Of a stretch of DNA of 64,000 nucleotides, positions 10,708-22,676 are shown piece after piece; the stretch's first letter is position 1, and each line of letters begins with the position of its first letter. The notes under the pieces were generated by a model that did not search any database, was not told where the DNA came from, and saw only the letters and a program-made list of their open reading frames with translations. The DNA is from Desmodus rotundus (lineage: Eukaryota > Chordata > Mammalia > Chiroptera > Phyllostomidae), in NCBI RefSeq assembly GCF_022682495.2, contig NC_071389.1, positions 44,964,239 to 45,028,238 on the forward strand. The letters run 5' to 3'. Made by a program: the position numbers and the translations under genes.

Positions 10708-10917
10708 CCCTGGCTGGTGTAGCTCAGTGGACTGAGCGTGGGCTGTGAATCAAAGGTTTGCTGGTTCGATTCCCAGTCCGGGCACAGGCCTGGGTTATGG
10801 GCCAGGTCCCCAGTGGGGGCCACCTGAGAGGCAACCACACATTGATGTTTCCATCTCTTTCTCCCTCCATTCCCCTCTCCCTCTTAAAAAAAAAAAAAAA
10901 GAAAGAAAAAGAAAAGA
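10708..10917 (+). mobile_element. VES SINE, copy 3
   Basis: A canonical copy: tRNA-like head with a well-preserved B-box-like segment (ggttcgattcccagtccggg), then gcacaggcctgggttatggg, the CT-rich tract and an A-rich tail with G interruptions. The left flank 'aaaagttcttggtta' and the right flank 'aaaagtttggtaa' are a plausible diverged target duplication. Confidence 0.95.
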
Positions 10918-11009
10918 AAAAAGTTTGGTAAACGTGGCCTGTGTGGATTTTTAGAGTTAGTCAATCTGTTAGTAACTGCTGCTTGAACTTCTCTCTGAAC
11001 TGCTCTCTG

Positions 11010-11500
11010 TGTGAGGATACAGTGATGACAGAACAGAGCCCCTGCCTTTGAGGGGCCTACATTCTAAAACAGGGGGGTAGATATTTAATTATGCAGGAAT
11101 TAAATATGACATTGGACCCTGCTTAGTGCTATGAGGGAGGTAATATAAGTTAATGTGCTGTTCAAAGGAGGCCTCCTGGGGGTGGGGGGCGATGCTCTTG
11201 GACCTGAGCTGAGGCGTGAACAGTGTGGAGAGGCCTGGGACGCACGGGGGGATGGAGTAGGAACCATAGGGCCTGAGAGAAGGACGATCTGGGTGTGTGT
11301 GAGGGGCTGAAAGAGGTCACTGGAGGAGGGTGGACGTGGAGGAAGATGAGAAAGGAGAAGATCACTGTGGAGACCAGAGTTTGAATTTTATTCTGAATGA
11401 AATGGGAAGCATTTGGAGGATTTTAGACACGAGAGTGACCTGGTTGACTTTGGCTTTAGAAATATTCCCCCTGGCTATTGGGTACCCTCATTATATGGGG
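11010..11500 (-). mobile_element. L2 LINE 3' region (antisense)
   Basis: Runs through successive L2 blocks in reverse: 'gggcctacattctaaaacag', 'aaaggaggcctcctgggggt', 'gacctgagctgaggcgtgaa', 'gaatgaaatgggaagcattt' and 'gagagtgacctggttgactt'. This covers roughly the last 0.5 kb of L2. A 64-aa frame inside it is incidental. Confidence 0.85.
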
Positions 11501-11794
11501 TATGAGTGGAGGTGGAGAGAGTAACAAAGGTATTTATTCTTCACATTTACCTTTGCGATTTCATTTAAATATGATGAAGTTGTATTACTTGTATGCACGC
11601 ACATCAACAAGGGCCCACTGGGCCCAGGCTATGATTTGAAAGAGGGTAGGATAGCTGCAACAGAATGAAGATTCAAGAAAATAAGACTGGTCAATGTAGA
11701 AAATATGAGACAACATTGATAATCTTCATACTTACAGATATTCTCTGCCAAGCTATTGGTTAAAGGCAGTCAAGACTTAGTTTACCAGCAATAT

Positions 11795-11905
11795 AACTTT
11801 TGACAAGTCCTTTCCTCTTCATAGCCTCCGTTTTCCCACTTTATAAATAGAAAAATCATACCTGTCTCAACCCTGGGTGGCTGTTAAGGGTCACAGCGTG
11901 TGTCG
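11795..11905 (+). mobile_element. MIR SINE fragment
   Basis: 'gacaagtcctttcctcttca', then 'ttttcccactttataaatag', then 'aaatcatacctgtctcaa', follows MIR core order (gggcaagtcacttaacctct, tttcctcatctgtaaaatgg, taatacctacctca). Confidence 0.75.
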
Positions 11906-11929
11906 TAGATTCATTGTCGTCATCGTTGT

Positions 11930-12425
11930 TGTCTTGGGATATGTTGCAAGTAACAACCCATCCCAGCAGAAACTGCCTTAAAGGAGAAAGAGAGTTTGTT
12001 GGCTTAAGTAGCTGAAAGGTTTCCAGATAGTGTGAGTGAGCTGCAGACACAGTGTGATCAGAGCCCTGGCTCCACGTTTCCTCCCTGTTATTCTTGGGGC
12101 TCTGTCACCCCCTAGATAGTAGCTAGGTCTCAGGCTGGTTTTGCCCGTGGTAAAATGAGTGCAGTGATTCTAGACCGCTCAGGGGCACATCGTACTCTTC
12201 AGAAGAGGGTACCCCCGTCCTCCACTCATTGTAGGCTGTCCTGGGCTCACCCTGTTTGGACTTCACTGTGGTGAGTGGAATGCAGGAGGATGGGATTACA
12301 TTAGTTTGTGCCAATCAAGGCTACTCCTAGAGCCGGGCACGGGGTTGATACCACCCGCATCTCGTGACTGGTGCGCAATCTAGTGATTTGGGCAGCAGGG
12401 AGACCACACAGATGTTCACTGCAGT
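11930..12425. mobile_element. Ancient interspersed repeat, family not assigned
   Basis: The series 'atgttgcaagtaacaaccca', 'gagagtttgttggcttaagt', 'tggaatgcaggaggatggga' and 'gagaccacacagatgttcac' recalls a widespread mammalian repeat whose name I cannot give with confidence. No coding capacity is visible. Confidence 0.4.
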
Positions 12426-14210
12426 TGTCACTGTCATCATTCCATGCAGGCGAACACGGGAATGATTTAGATCATCTCGGCAAGTGTCTTAGTTTCGTTG
12501 GACTCTCCCTGCGCGCTTTAAAATTTTAACTATTTACTGAGCTCCTGCGTAAAACGTAGGAAGAACTTGATGGTGTTATGTTAGCACAATAATCTGGGAG
12601 GGCTTAATCTATTTGCTTAGTGGAGAGTCCAAATCAATTAGTGTAGAGGCAGTTCTAATAATTTATATATTAAAATATAATTTTAGCTTTTTATTAGATG
12701 ATTATGGTTTGGAATTACCCATGCTAGTGGAGTTTATATTTTATAAACCTGTTATTAGAGATGCATCGTAATAACATAATATGTTTCTTGACATAACACG
12801 TTTCAGTCAGAATTACATTTCTAAGCACCTGATGGGAGATATCTTATAACTTGTGTTTTGCAAAATTTAGTTTTCTGACCAATCTCCATTTGCCCATCCC
12901 TGATTCTTTTGTTTGTCTGTGTCTGTTTCATGATGTTTCAAAAAGTCATGAAGAGAATTGCTACATTACAGTGTGATTATTAAACAACCTGCACTTGGTT
13001 CATTTAGTGGCTAAAACTAAATAATGGTTAATACATTTTCAGATGAACATAAAAACACATTTTATTGGATTTTAATAAATGATTTTTGAGAGATTCATAG
13101 TTACAAAAATAATTACCATCTATTTTGGACGGAGTTCACAAGAATTTATTGTTAAGGGAATCTCATTTTGATAGTAAAATATTATCAAGAAGGTGGAGCA
13201 TGATAAATATCCTTTTTTAGTTTACCCTCCAAAGATTTGTCTACTTGGTCTGATTCAAGAGCTACAGGACTTGAATATAACACAGTTTTCACTTAACACA
13301 TTCATAGGTTAGTGACGTAAAGGTATGTGGTGCCATTTCCCACAATGCCTGGCGTTGAATTGAGATGGGAAGCCTGCAACCATAACCATCATTGTTCCTC
13401 CAGCCATTCTTTTAACACACTGACAACGTGCATACAAGCTACCAAGCAGTGCACCTCACTCTGTAATTTTTGGTATCTTTCCTTTTGTTAGAATTTTATT
13501 TTCATACACTGGTTCTCTTAGTTCTGAGACTAAGATCAAAATTGTAGAGCTAGACATTGGACTATTTCTTCTTAGTTTTATGATCACATTAGAATTCTGT
13601 AAAAATACTTTTTCTTAAGACAGTCACATCACTATATAACATCTTTAAAATTTTAGAAATGATTCTTGTGTCTAAACAATTTAACCAGGACCGTTAAGTA
13701 AACGATGAAATAGTAACCTCTCATCGCACACACGTGAATGTCTGCTGCTCATTAGGCATTCTTGGAGACGCTGGAGAGAGTTGTCCGCAGAGTACAGCCC
13801 TGCTTTCCTGGAGCAGACATTCTCCTGGGGAGATGAGGAAGCAGTCTGGGAACAGTGGGGGACCAGGGTGCTTCCGGGAGATTATGCGCTTGCAATGATC
13901 AGGACTTTGGCTGGGTGGATGCGGAGGGGTCACAGGGACTGAGGGATTGTCTGAGGGATAAACCCTTTAAGCTAGTCTCTCGCAAGCCACATTTCTAGTT
14001 TATGGCATTTTTCAAAGACTCACAAGTGGCCTGTAAACAATTACCATGCTTTATTCTTCTTCTGTGTGTTTCCTATAAACCCTTAACTTGGATTTTTATT
14101 TCTTTTTCTAACGGAGCTGCCTGAGACTTACCTCATTCTCCAGTCTCCTAGGACTGTCCTGTCAGGAAATGGGAATGCTTACCTTCTTGGAGGCTTTGGG
14201 GATGTGCTGC
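12426..14210. other. Unique AT-rich sequence, no gene seen
   Basis: A long stretch without recognisable repeats. The part at 12500-13260 is notably AT-rich, with several TAATTA/TTAAT cores and no long frames. The 70-aa frame at 13721-13933 (minus) lacks motifs and a splice context. Confidence 0.5.
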
Positions 14211-14255
14211 AAAAAAAAAAAAAAAAAAAAAGAAAGAAAGAAAGAAAAGAAAAAG
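14211..14255. repeat. Poly(A)/(AAAG)n tract
   Basis: Twenty-one A followed by AAAG units. It resembles an old retroposon tail, but no element body is recognisable on its 5' side. Confidence 0.9.
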
Positions 14256-14769
14256 GCCATTTTTAAGGAGTACAGAGGCCTTCCTGAAAGGTGACAAGAA
14301 AGCTGAACGCTTCCAGCTATGCTCAGTTTATGACACTCGGGCTTTCAAAACTCATTTCAAAGCCTGTTGATTGAAACAGCATTCACCCAAAGGGGTTATA
14401 ATAGCACAGCCAGTACCCAGGCCAACTCACAAGAAAGCCTGTTTCGAGAAACTTGGATTTTTAATGCAAGCCTTCTCACTGTCCTCCAAAGCCTCCTGTT
14501 TCTCACTGTGAGAATCAGGGCTGCATTCACGGTTGTGGGGTTATAAGAAAGTCTGAGCCTATCTGGCACGAAGCCTGATGTCAGAGGTCTCATGAAGTGT
14601 TAGCCTTTTCTTTATGAAGGGATTCGAGGCTGGGATTCAGAATTTAATGCTCCACCCCTCACTTCTAGGTTTTGAGCAGCCGTGAGGGTCTTAGGTGGAG
14701 GGGGATGAGAAATGAAGTAGAGTGATTCTCCTACATTATTAATATCTGGGGAAAAGGAAGGGTTAGAGA
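14256..14769. other. Unique sequence, no feature seen
   Basis: No gene or repeat recognised; one incidental 65-aa minus frame at 14396-14593. Confidence 0.55.
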
Positions 14770-14860
14770 GTATTACCTACTATGGATTGAGCATTTGCTA
14801 TGTACCAAATACTGTAATAGAGGTTAAGTATTGGCTATTTTCATTTAACTCAGACATAGC
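14770..14860 (-). mobile_element. MIR or L2 fragment (antisense)
   Basis: 'tactatggattgagcatttg', then 'ctatgtaccaaatactgtaa', is the reverse complement of the shared MIR/L2-type end (attgagcacttactatgtgc, caggcactgttcta). Too short to choose between the families. Confidence 0.6.
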
Positions 14861-15565
14861 TCAATGGACTCAGCTAGCTGCTTAAAGGTCTGTTCCTAAA
14901 AGCTTTGGCCAAAGGGGTTGGTTCTTCAGGTACAAATGGCTCTGTTTCAGCCCCTGCCCACTTCTGTTTTTTTCAACTTCATCCCTATCTATAGATCAAG
15001 AATGACTATTTGGGGACATTTTTGTCTGCCACTAAGCAATTTCAGCAAAAAGAAAGATGCTTTTCACATTCCCAAAGGGCAGAACAGCCTTCTCCCTGGT
15101 AGTGCAGGTCTGCCTGGGCCTGGTTTCCTCTTGAAATGCCTCCCTGTGATGTTATAACTTAAAAGATGGAGGAGTTGTTTGATCCTAGCCCAGGATTTGT
15201 TGGCTACAGGGTTTTTGTTAATAGAAAACACTCATGCACCTCTGGGGGGAGAAATTAAAGCACATACTTCTTCCTCTTTGACCTTTGAACCCTTGCCATT
15301 TACATCAAACACTCACTGGGAGAGAAGGCTAAATTAATAATCTGTGATAGCTGCCTCTAACAAGCTTCACTTTAAACCTGGCATTTTCTCCTCAAGCTGA
15401 TGAGTTTCCATCTCTCAGAAGATGTGTGTGCCCTTCAGACATCTAAGGGGAGGGAACACACTTTGTGTTAGCAAACCCCTGCACTTCCCACCGAAGTCCC
15501 ATTCAGTGAGTTTCAAAACTATTTTGTCTCTTAAGAACAATGACAAAGTAGTTGTACAAAGGCTG
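14861..15565. other. Unique sequence, no gene seen
   Basis: Contains a 79-aa frame at 14918-15157 without motifs. The block 15180-15480 is repeat-free and mixes homeodomain-like and HMG-like AT cores; its function is unknown. Confidence 0.5.
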
Positions 15566-15690
15566 CGGGACTTGGGTTCCTAGCCTCAATTTCTTTGTCT
15601 GTAAAATGGGGAGTAGTCGCTTCCTCAAAGGACGGCAGTGAAGACCAAATGAAGGCACGTATATAAAATTGCTCCCTATCGTGCTTTTTG
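15566..15690 (+). mobile_element. MIR SINE fragment
   Basis: 'cttgggttcctagcctcaat', then 'ttctttgtctgtaaaatggg', then 'gaccaaatgaaggcacgtat', matches the second half of MIR. Confidence 0.8.
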
Positions 15691-16984
15691 GGTATAAACT
15701 TTTATTCTCGGGAGAGACAGTAAATGGTGGTGGGAGTACAGGTGCAGAGTAACATTTGCTCCTTCAAAATGTGGGACCGAAAGCTCCTGCATATTCATAT
15801 TCCCTATACTGTCAGCCCTATTAGGTCGTTGTTTAAAAAAAGAAGAGAATTGTAGACAAACTTCGCTTAAATAACTTTCAAAAGCAAGTACATAATCAAA
15901 CTTTCTTGTTAATAACCCGTAGAGACCAGTGTGATGTGACTATAGTATTATTAATGATTCTAATTTATTACCATGATTTAGAACTTGGGCAGGGTTTGCT
16001 TTCAAATGGTCCAGACTTTGAAGGCTCAGTCCCTAAATGTCAACGTCCTCTATTTAGTGACCCAAAGCAGCGGGAAACTAGGTACCTTTCTCATTTTGTG
16101 AAATTATCACTAAAAATAAACAGTGAGAAACTAGTTTTGTGTGTGTGTGTTAAAATTATACACTGTCCTTAATTTCCTTAAAAGACCTTTACGTAGTTTT
16201 CTTTTTTGACTAAAGATGGTTTGAAGCCCTAGGACTCTCAAAGTATTTCTCCATGATTTTAAAAATGTTAAATCTGGGTAGCATTATTCGTTCAGGAGAA
16301 GATGGAGGGCCAAAGAGCACGCTGTACAGCTGCAGTATAAACAGCAGCTGTATTTGGGGGGTGTTTTATCCTAATGAAAGGCCACTGGAAATCTCTGTTG
16401 CTTGAGTTATAAGGGCATTTATATAACTTCAGAAAAATATAGGGAAGGATAGCCTTTATTCTCATAGCATGGAGCTGGCTTCTTCCATTATGTTCTTAGA
16501 ATAGGCCTCTGACCAGCAGCTCTGGCCTCTGTCCCCTTTCCCACGCCATGTGTCTCCTTTGTGCCTTTGGACCAAATGGATCCTGGCTCCAGGGCTCTCC
16601 AGGCTCATCTCCTAAGAATGAGTTTTTCTGCTCATCAGAGCAGGGAGTTTCTCCTGTTCTGAAATTCTTTGTCATGCATGAATCTTAATGGAGGACCTAC
16701 CTGTGCCCAGTGATGCTCACACTTCACTTATCTTATTTTCAGACTTTGTATAGGTGCCAAAGACAGCCCTGCTGCTGGGACTTCCAGGGGGTGCTGTGCA
16801 GTTAATCATCTTCTGGAACAAATGCTATCATCAGGGCCATTTTTTTGTTGGCTTAGTTTACAATTGGTGAGTGGTAGAAGGCATAGTGGTATGAAGAATA
16901 CACTGGGTTTGTCCCTGAGGACTTAATTATGGCATTGACTTAATTGTCTACTGTAGACAACCAAGTGTACTTGCTAACTCTAGA
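15691..16984. other. Unique sequence, no gene seen
   Basis: An 88-aa plus frame (15906-16172) has no motif and ends in a TG-rich tract. The block near 16310-16400 (gctgtacagctgcagtataa and cagcagctgtatttgg) carries several E-box-like CAGCTG sites in 60 bases. A strong acceptor-like sequence ends at 16741 but no matching donor follows. Confidence 0.45.
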
Positions 16985-17160
16985 AAGTTGTCTCTTTTAT
17001 TATGCCTATGTTTGGGTTGAGTACTGCTGCTTTGTGACCCCTTAGAACTCTGTACTTGCCCTTGGGAGCTACTTATGGGAAGAAACTAAGTCTGCTTTCC
17101 CTGAATCTGTAATGCCTTGTACAGTGCCTAGGGCAAGAGTAGACCCTCAGTAAGTGCTGG
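16985..17160 (+). mobile_element. L2 LINE 3'-end fragment (sense)
   Basis: 'gaaactaagtctgctttccc', then 'tgccttgtacagtgcctagg', then 'gaccctcagtaagtgctgga', corresponds to the L2 3' terminus. The L2 terminal repeat appears to have seeded the adjacent (GGAT)n array. Confidence 0.75.
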
Positions 17161-17164
17161 ATGC

Positions 17165-17231
17165 GTGGGTGGGTGGATGGATGGATGATGGGTGGGTAGA
17201 TAGATGAATGGATGGACGGATGCATGGATAA
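17165..17231. repeat. (GGAT)n imperfect microsatellite
   Basis: GGGT, GGAT and AGAT tetranucleotides over 67 bases, immediately 3' of an L2 end, whose natural tail is a short tetranucleotide array. Confidence 0.93.
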
Positions 17232-17259
17232 ATTTAGAAGCAAAGACCCAGGGTTTTCA

Positions 17260-17350
17260 CCTTAATCCCTCTGAGCCTCTTCCTTCACCTATGAGAGTAA
17301 ATAATACTTCACTTCACAGAGCTACTGTTATATCAAACAACTGTCTCTAA
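17260..17350 (+). mobile_element. MIR SINE fragment (diverged)
   Basis: 'ccttaatccctctgagcctc', then 'ttcacctatgagagtaaata', resembles MIR (acttaacctctctgtgcctc, ctcatctgtaaaat). Confidence 0.55.
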
Positions 17351-18909
17351 AATCCCTTTGTGAGTTATAAAATAAAACACATCTTACTGTGAGAGTTCAA
17401 AAATACCTTTTGAGTGAAAGATTTCTTATCTTTTGTGTATCTAGAGAAAAGGACATTGCGTTTATTGCTATGTGTCAGCTTGTTCTCTCTGTGACCACTT
17501 CAGTCTCCAGGAAGAAGTAATCATGAAGAAATAATTAGGTGAAAAACTTATTCATTCATTCAGCCAATGATGGCCCATGAGTGCTTTAATAATTTAAGTG
17601 TACATAGTTGGGCACCTCATTAATACTGTTATATACCTGAGAAAATGTACCATAAGTTTTATTGGAAGATAAATGACTACATTTTGTACTTCCAGCTTTT
17701 GAGGAGCAGTTGGAAAAGCACAGGGAAGTAGGCCTCTCTTATGACTTACATCTAGGAAGGACTACTTTGAGTGTGTAATGGCCCATAGCTGGCAATATGA
17801 GAATGCAAGAGTAGGAAGGGAGTTGTGCAGGCGCCAACTGGCTCAGCCCAGGAGCCGCAGCAGCCTCATTGGACAGTGTTGCGTGCACCTTCTTTTCCCC
17901 TGGGAACTACCAAGGAGAGGGGAGGCCCCCTGCCACTAATTTTAAGTCGTCCCTCCTCCCTGCCACACATACCTTTTTCTCTTCCCTACAGTGGGTTTAA
18001 CAACACTTTGTGGGGCTAATTGAGTGAGCTCGTGGTCCTCATAATCTCCTTATAGAAGTGTATGCACGTTCGGGGGCCGTATTTAATAGACACGGCTGCC
18101 TCTGTGAAAGAATGCTTTGTGGAAGGGAGCCTTTGTGTATTTCTCCATCTCTCAGCAGTTCCCGGGCACTTTCCAAGTCTCCCTGACACTGAATGGCAGA
18201 GCTGGGAAGGACCTGCTCCAGAATAATGGGAGGTGGAAGGGGGGCTGAGGGAGGAGACTGAGTGTTGGAATGCACAGACCCTTGGTCTTGGCACTCCAGA
18301 GCTGAGCATCTTAAAACATTTTCTCTTCTTCTTACCCCCAGCCAGGGATTTTGCATTTTCAATGAGGGCCCCACTGCCCTGAGCCCTAGTGAAAGTGGAT
18401 CACTTTAAGCCTGCAACAATGGTGGCTTCTTATCCTCTTAGTTAATGCTTTAGATAACTTTCTTTTAGACCAGGTAGGGGTTTGTAACCTGGTGCTGTGG
18501 CTCTGGCTTCGCCCCTGAAGACACATGAAATTTTCGTATCTGTTCCAATGTCTTTTTCGCCCTGCTTTCTGTTAATTCGAAGGGAATTTTTACATTCTTA
18601 TTTGTGGACAAGTCAAGCTGTGTTAGTGACATATCATGAGCAGTTGTCACAAAGAGGATTTACTTATAAAGGATAGCAATTCTCCAAATTCCCAGACAGC
18701 ATCCCAAAGCTTTGTTAGGCAAAGGATGTGCACTTTCTTTTTTCTTTCATTAATTTTGTAAGCTTGAATCTAGAATTTAACCAAATAGAAGCTACTTTTA
18801 TTCGCTACCAATGAAACCACAGGATTTTGCCTGATGTAGTTCTTTAAATTGCTAGGAAAGGAAAAAAAATATCTCCTGATGACAGTATTTTATAGGTAAG
18901 TAGGACTTT
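17351..18909. other. Unique sequence, no gene seen
   Basis: A small antisense L2-like tip (attcattcattcagccaatg) lies at 17551-17600. Overlapping minus frames of 97 and 111 codons at 18016-18374 share no known motif and lack splice or promoter context, so I do not call them genes. Confidence 0.5.
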
Positions 18910-19075
18910 TAATAACACACTTTTGAGGGCTCCTTTTACACACCGGGCTTGATGCTAAGGGTTAAAGTTCTGTTTCCAATGCAGTTACTGACTTCAGAAA
19001 GTGTAAACAACTTGCTGAAGTTTTAAAAGTCACAAAGTGGAAGTGGTTAGATTCAACCACTATGCCGGCTTCTGC
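18910..19075 (-). mobile_element. MIR SINE, diverged (antisense)
   Basis: 'gcttgatgctaagggttaaa', then 'aaacaacttgctgaagtttt', then 'tcacaaagtggaagtggtta', and 'caaccactatgccggcttct' follows MIR in reverse order (caaggtcacacagctagtaa, accactatgctatactgc). Confidence 0.6.
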
Positions 19076-20361
19076 TCGAGACTTAGGTTAGTTACATTAA
19101 ATGATTTGGCATTTAATGAGCCCCTTATTATTCTCTGTCTGGATAAATCTGGTTTCTTTGTGTAGGAAACTCTAGAGAATGTAAGAGTGGGTAATGGGAG
19201 AAACTGGCATTTTTGTAGCTCAGTCAACAGGAAATACTGAGCAGATCCAGTCGTTGGAAGACACATTTGTTTAGTTCATTCCTCTGCGGGGAACCCCCCA
19301 CCTTTTGGGGAGAACGGAGTATATGTGGAAGGATTTTGGAAACTGGAAGTGGATGCAGATGTAGTATTGTTGTCATGGTCACTGGGTGGGCGGGGTGGGG
19401 GGGACCTGACGACAGAATGCCGAATTCCAGTCTCAGGTGTAGAGTGTTACAGTGCCTATCCTATATTTTGGACTTCTTTCCTGATGAGTTAGGAAAACTG
19501 CCCTATGCAATCTGAACTTTACTTCTTCTTGGCCACCTCTGTTGAGAGAGATAAAGTGGCTGCTGTCATTGTACACACAGTCTCTTCATGTATTTGAAAG
19601 ACCGTTAAGTTCTCCATTATCCACCATACAAAAGAGTGTGTTCGCCATGTGTTTGATGGAAGGGCTTTGTCCCTCGTTGTTGATTGGGAGAGAGATAGAA
19701 AGATATACATGCACAGACAGAGGCAATCAAGTTTCCTTTTTATTGACTCAGACCTAAGAGAATTAGCTTTTTTTTTTTTTTTGACCCATTTTGAACCTGA
19801 GTTTCTACGAGTTTTTAAAGTGCCCTTAGCACCGAAATCCTCACATTTCTTCATCACAGCCAACCTTTTTCCTTCTTTTTTTCTACAAGCTTATGGCTGC
19901 ATCTCCCCCCTTCTCCATTTCTTCCTGGGTTTCTCTTTCTCAAGGAAATAAAACAAAAGTTGGAATACCTAAACAAAATGTTTAAAAGAGACATGCATAG
20001 ACTTCACTCCCTCTTTTTGGCTGAGACCTTGGTAGCTGTATTTTAATTTTACTGTAATGTATTTGAATAGCTTTGAGCGTACTGCCAAAGGCAAGAGGGC
20101 ACTTAATACCTTTGCATTTTATAATGATTTGTTTGCCAACCTGGCCGATGTCCCAGACAACACATCCTAGAGCTTGGGTGGTTGTGAAAGTGACTCGAGG
20201 TTTGGAGCTTGTTTGAACTACATTAGACTTATCCTTTGAAATATGTGGGATATTTCACTCCTGCTAATAGGCTCCAGATTCTATAAATGATGTCAAGACT
20301 TTGCACAACTGACCCACCTTATTCTTACTGAAATATTTTTATTGCTTTTTAGCTAATTATT
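19076..20361. other. Unique sequence, no gene seen
   Basis: Overlapping frames of 71-114 codons on both strands at 19519-19951 straddle a 15-base T tract (about 19768-19782) and read as lysine or phenylalanine runs. They look fortuitous. Confidence 0.5.
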
Positions 20362-20402
20362 ATTTTTAAGTTTAGCCAGTCTAGAATGCTAAACTTAAAA
20401 AT
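20362..20402. repeat. Perfect inverted repeat, 14-15 bp arms
   Basis: The arms tttttaagtttagc (20363-20376) and gctaaacttaaaaa (20388-20401) are exact reverse complements around an 11-base spacer, with one further A:T pair outside. The shape is a stable cruciform or RNA hairpin but shorter than a microRNA precursor. It may be the remnant of a palindromic MITE. Confidence 0.9.
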
Positions 20403-20419
20403 GCTAGGTATGCTAGGGA

Positions 20420-20545
20420 GTCAAGAGAAATCTAGGAACCTTTGTGCTGGGAAACTGTACTCTACATGTGATGGGACCTAGAGCGGATCCCTTAACCTCT
20501 CTGTGCTGTTGTTTCCTCCTGTAATCTTCCAGGTCTCATTTTCTA
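20420..20545 (+). mobile_element. MIR SINE fragment
   Basis: 'gagcggatcccttaacctct', then 'ctgtgctgttgtttcctcct', is the MIR core (gggcaagttacttaacctct, ctgtgcctcagtttcctcat). Confidence 0.65.
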
Positions 20546-21106
20546 GGGTTATGTGCTAATGTACATTTTCCTGATCTATTGTAGTCAAAAGCATCACATT
20601 TGGGTGCTTGAACTTGAAAATTACAGCTTACAAAATTCGCTGGTTTTGGGTGAAAATGGGGTGGGCCATAGTACAGAATCCTTGTTCTATCTAATTATTA
20701 TCTTAATGGTGGAGATGATGCACTGGGAACTGAGAACAAGAAACAGAGAAGTGAATGAAGAGAGTCAGTCTCTTCCAGCTGAGCCAAGTTCAGAAAGCCC
20801 TATTTATGGGTTAATTCATGGATCAGTGAGATCACATGACCTGGGCTGTCTTCATACAGGATAGTTGTGCATGAAAGCCCAATTTCCTCAAAACCTACAT
20901 TTTCCTTAGAAGTTGCCTCAAAAAAAAAAAGAGCTTTGCCTAAGTGGTTTCCTGTCCTCAAGGTTTCCATGGAGAGAACATTTTCAAGATTAAAGGACTC
21001 TAGCTGTCATTTTTAACCTGGGGAGCCTTAGGATTTATGAATCAAAGCAGGGTTGAAATTTAGTTCCCCCCTCACTCTCCCCTCACCCCCCACTGGCTCC
21101 CCCAAT

Positions 21107-21108
<2 letters not shown>
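20546..21108. other. Unique sequence, no gene seen
   Basis: A 103-codon plus frame (20553-20864) has no motif, and no exon boundaries are evident. Confidence 0.5.

Positions 21109-21139
<31 letters not shown>
21109..21139. repeat. (TG)n microsatellite
   Basis: Fifteen uninterrupted TG units. Confidence 0.97.
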
Positions 21140-21142
<3 letters not shown>

Positions 21143-21397
21143 GACAAGTTGGCTTTCTCTTTCCAAATGATGAGGGTTAAGGAGTAATCAGCCCATTGGC
21201 TATTAATTAGTTATTAACTTTGCAGTAGAGAGAGAAATAATCTGATTTTATAGTGCCTTTTCCTCAATATTATATTGAGGAGAAAGTTTTTGTTTTGTTT
21301 TGTTTTTGAGGAGGTAGAGTTTTTGTTTTGGTCTTTTTTTTTTTTTTTTATCAGCCAGTAATGATACAGGGCTTTGGCCATCCATGGTCCTCTGAGC

Positions 21398-21545
21398 ATC
21401 CGTTCATTTAGCCAACAATTTTAGCCACTACCGTGTGTTGTGTAGTGCCTCCGGAGGCCCTGGGGTAGAAGTAGAAAAGGACATAGTCCATGCATCCTCT
21501 TCTGTGCTAGTGGGCTGGGCGAAATCTGCAGATCCTTCCTAGTTG
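21398..21545 (-). mobile_element. L2 LINE 3'-end fragment (antisense)
   Basis: 'catttagccaacaattttag', then 'ctaccgtgtgttgtgtagtg', 'ggaggccctggggtagaagt' and 'tgtgctagtgggctgggc' is the L2 terminus reversed. Confidence 0.7.
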
Positions 21546-22374
21546 GGAAGTTGCACTTGCACAATGATAACCTGCAGTGGTTGACTGTACAGCAGGGAAG
21601 GGCAGGGAAGGAGACTCTCAGCCAGGAAGAATAAAGAGGTTTCCAAATCTGGGGAAATTAATGTGATAATCATGAGAACCAAGGCAATTTGTAATTATAC
21701 AGTTCAGGGGAAAAAATACCTGGGAAAGAGCCTAGAGTCCATAGACATTAAACCACGACTTACTGTCTTGCTTATCTGAAGAGCCCTCTGCTGCTAGTAA
21801 ATGGGTCAGGCCCTGGGGAGAAGAATAATCAGAATAACAGCTGGATGCACAGGGACAGCATAAAGGGGCAGGGGACACTGACCGAGGACCAGCAGTGAGT
21901 GTAGACCACATCTCAGACCCTTTGACAGGCCTTCACGTGTTGTTCTTTCTCCAGAAAACTTTTCTCCGATTCTTCTAATGCTGGGAGAACATACCCCTAA
22001 ATCGGACTGTGTTAACTAACACCTTTAAGAAGCTAATGGACAATTAAGTCAGTGGTTAGGTGTACAAGCACAGCCAGGGCCACCAGAGACAGAGCATAGG
22101 GACCTCACAATAAACCAAACAAATACACTCCCGTTTGCAGGGGACCAAACACAGTGCCTAGCGCCGCACTGTGGTTCAGTACTCGGGAACTGTTCTTTTC
22201 TCCTCTTTACTTTCTCCCCATTTGAGATGGAAATACTCTTTGCTTTACAAAACATTCAGTTTAAGTCTGTATTTTATTATATTTTTACAGTATGCTCTAC
22301 TTATTTTATCATCTTCCTGAGATTTCAAGTTACCAAATCTTTAATTTTATGTGAGAGGTACCTTCAAAGTTAAT
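21546..22374. other. Unique sequence, no gene seen
   Basis: No recognised repeat, RNA gene or credible coding frame. Confidence 0.55.
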
Positions 22375-22505
22375 TTCCTCATTGGAAAGAAGGGAAATTT
22401 GAAGCGCTTAGAAGTGCAGTTCCTTGACCCGGTTTGCTCAGGTAATTGGAGATGGGGCCTAGATTAAAAGGCAGGTCTCCTGACTTTCCATTCACTGGTG
22501 CCACC
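22375..22505 (-). mobile_element. MIR SINE (antisense)
   Basis: 'cttgacccggtttgctcagg', then 'taaaaggcaggtctcctgac', then 'tttccattcactggtgcc', follows MIR reversed down to the tRNA-like head. Confidence 0.7.
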
Positions 22506-22676
22506 GCTTAGTATTTTACACAGGAAACAAGATTGGTTCCTAGGCCTCAAATTCTTGCTTCTCAAGTCTTGTCTGCAGGGTTTGTTACTTGATTTAAAAT
22601 GCTTTCTTGATTCTCTGATCCTTCTCTCCCCGTCAGGGCTGAGAGCTCAGTTGTCTACAGTGTCACACACTCTTTC

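Noticed and set aside
10708..10790. tRNA gene-like sequence with an intact-looking B box
   Set aside because: It is the tRNA-derived head of a VES SINE; no acceptor-stem pairing or complete cloverleaf is present.
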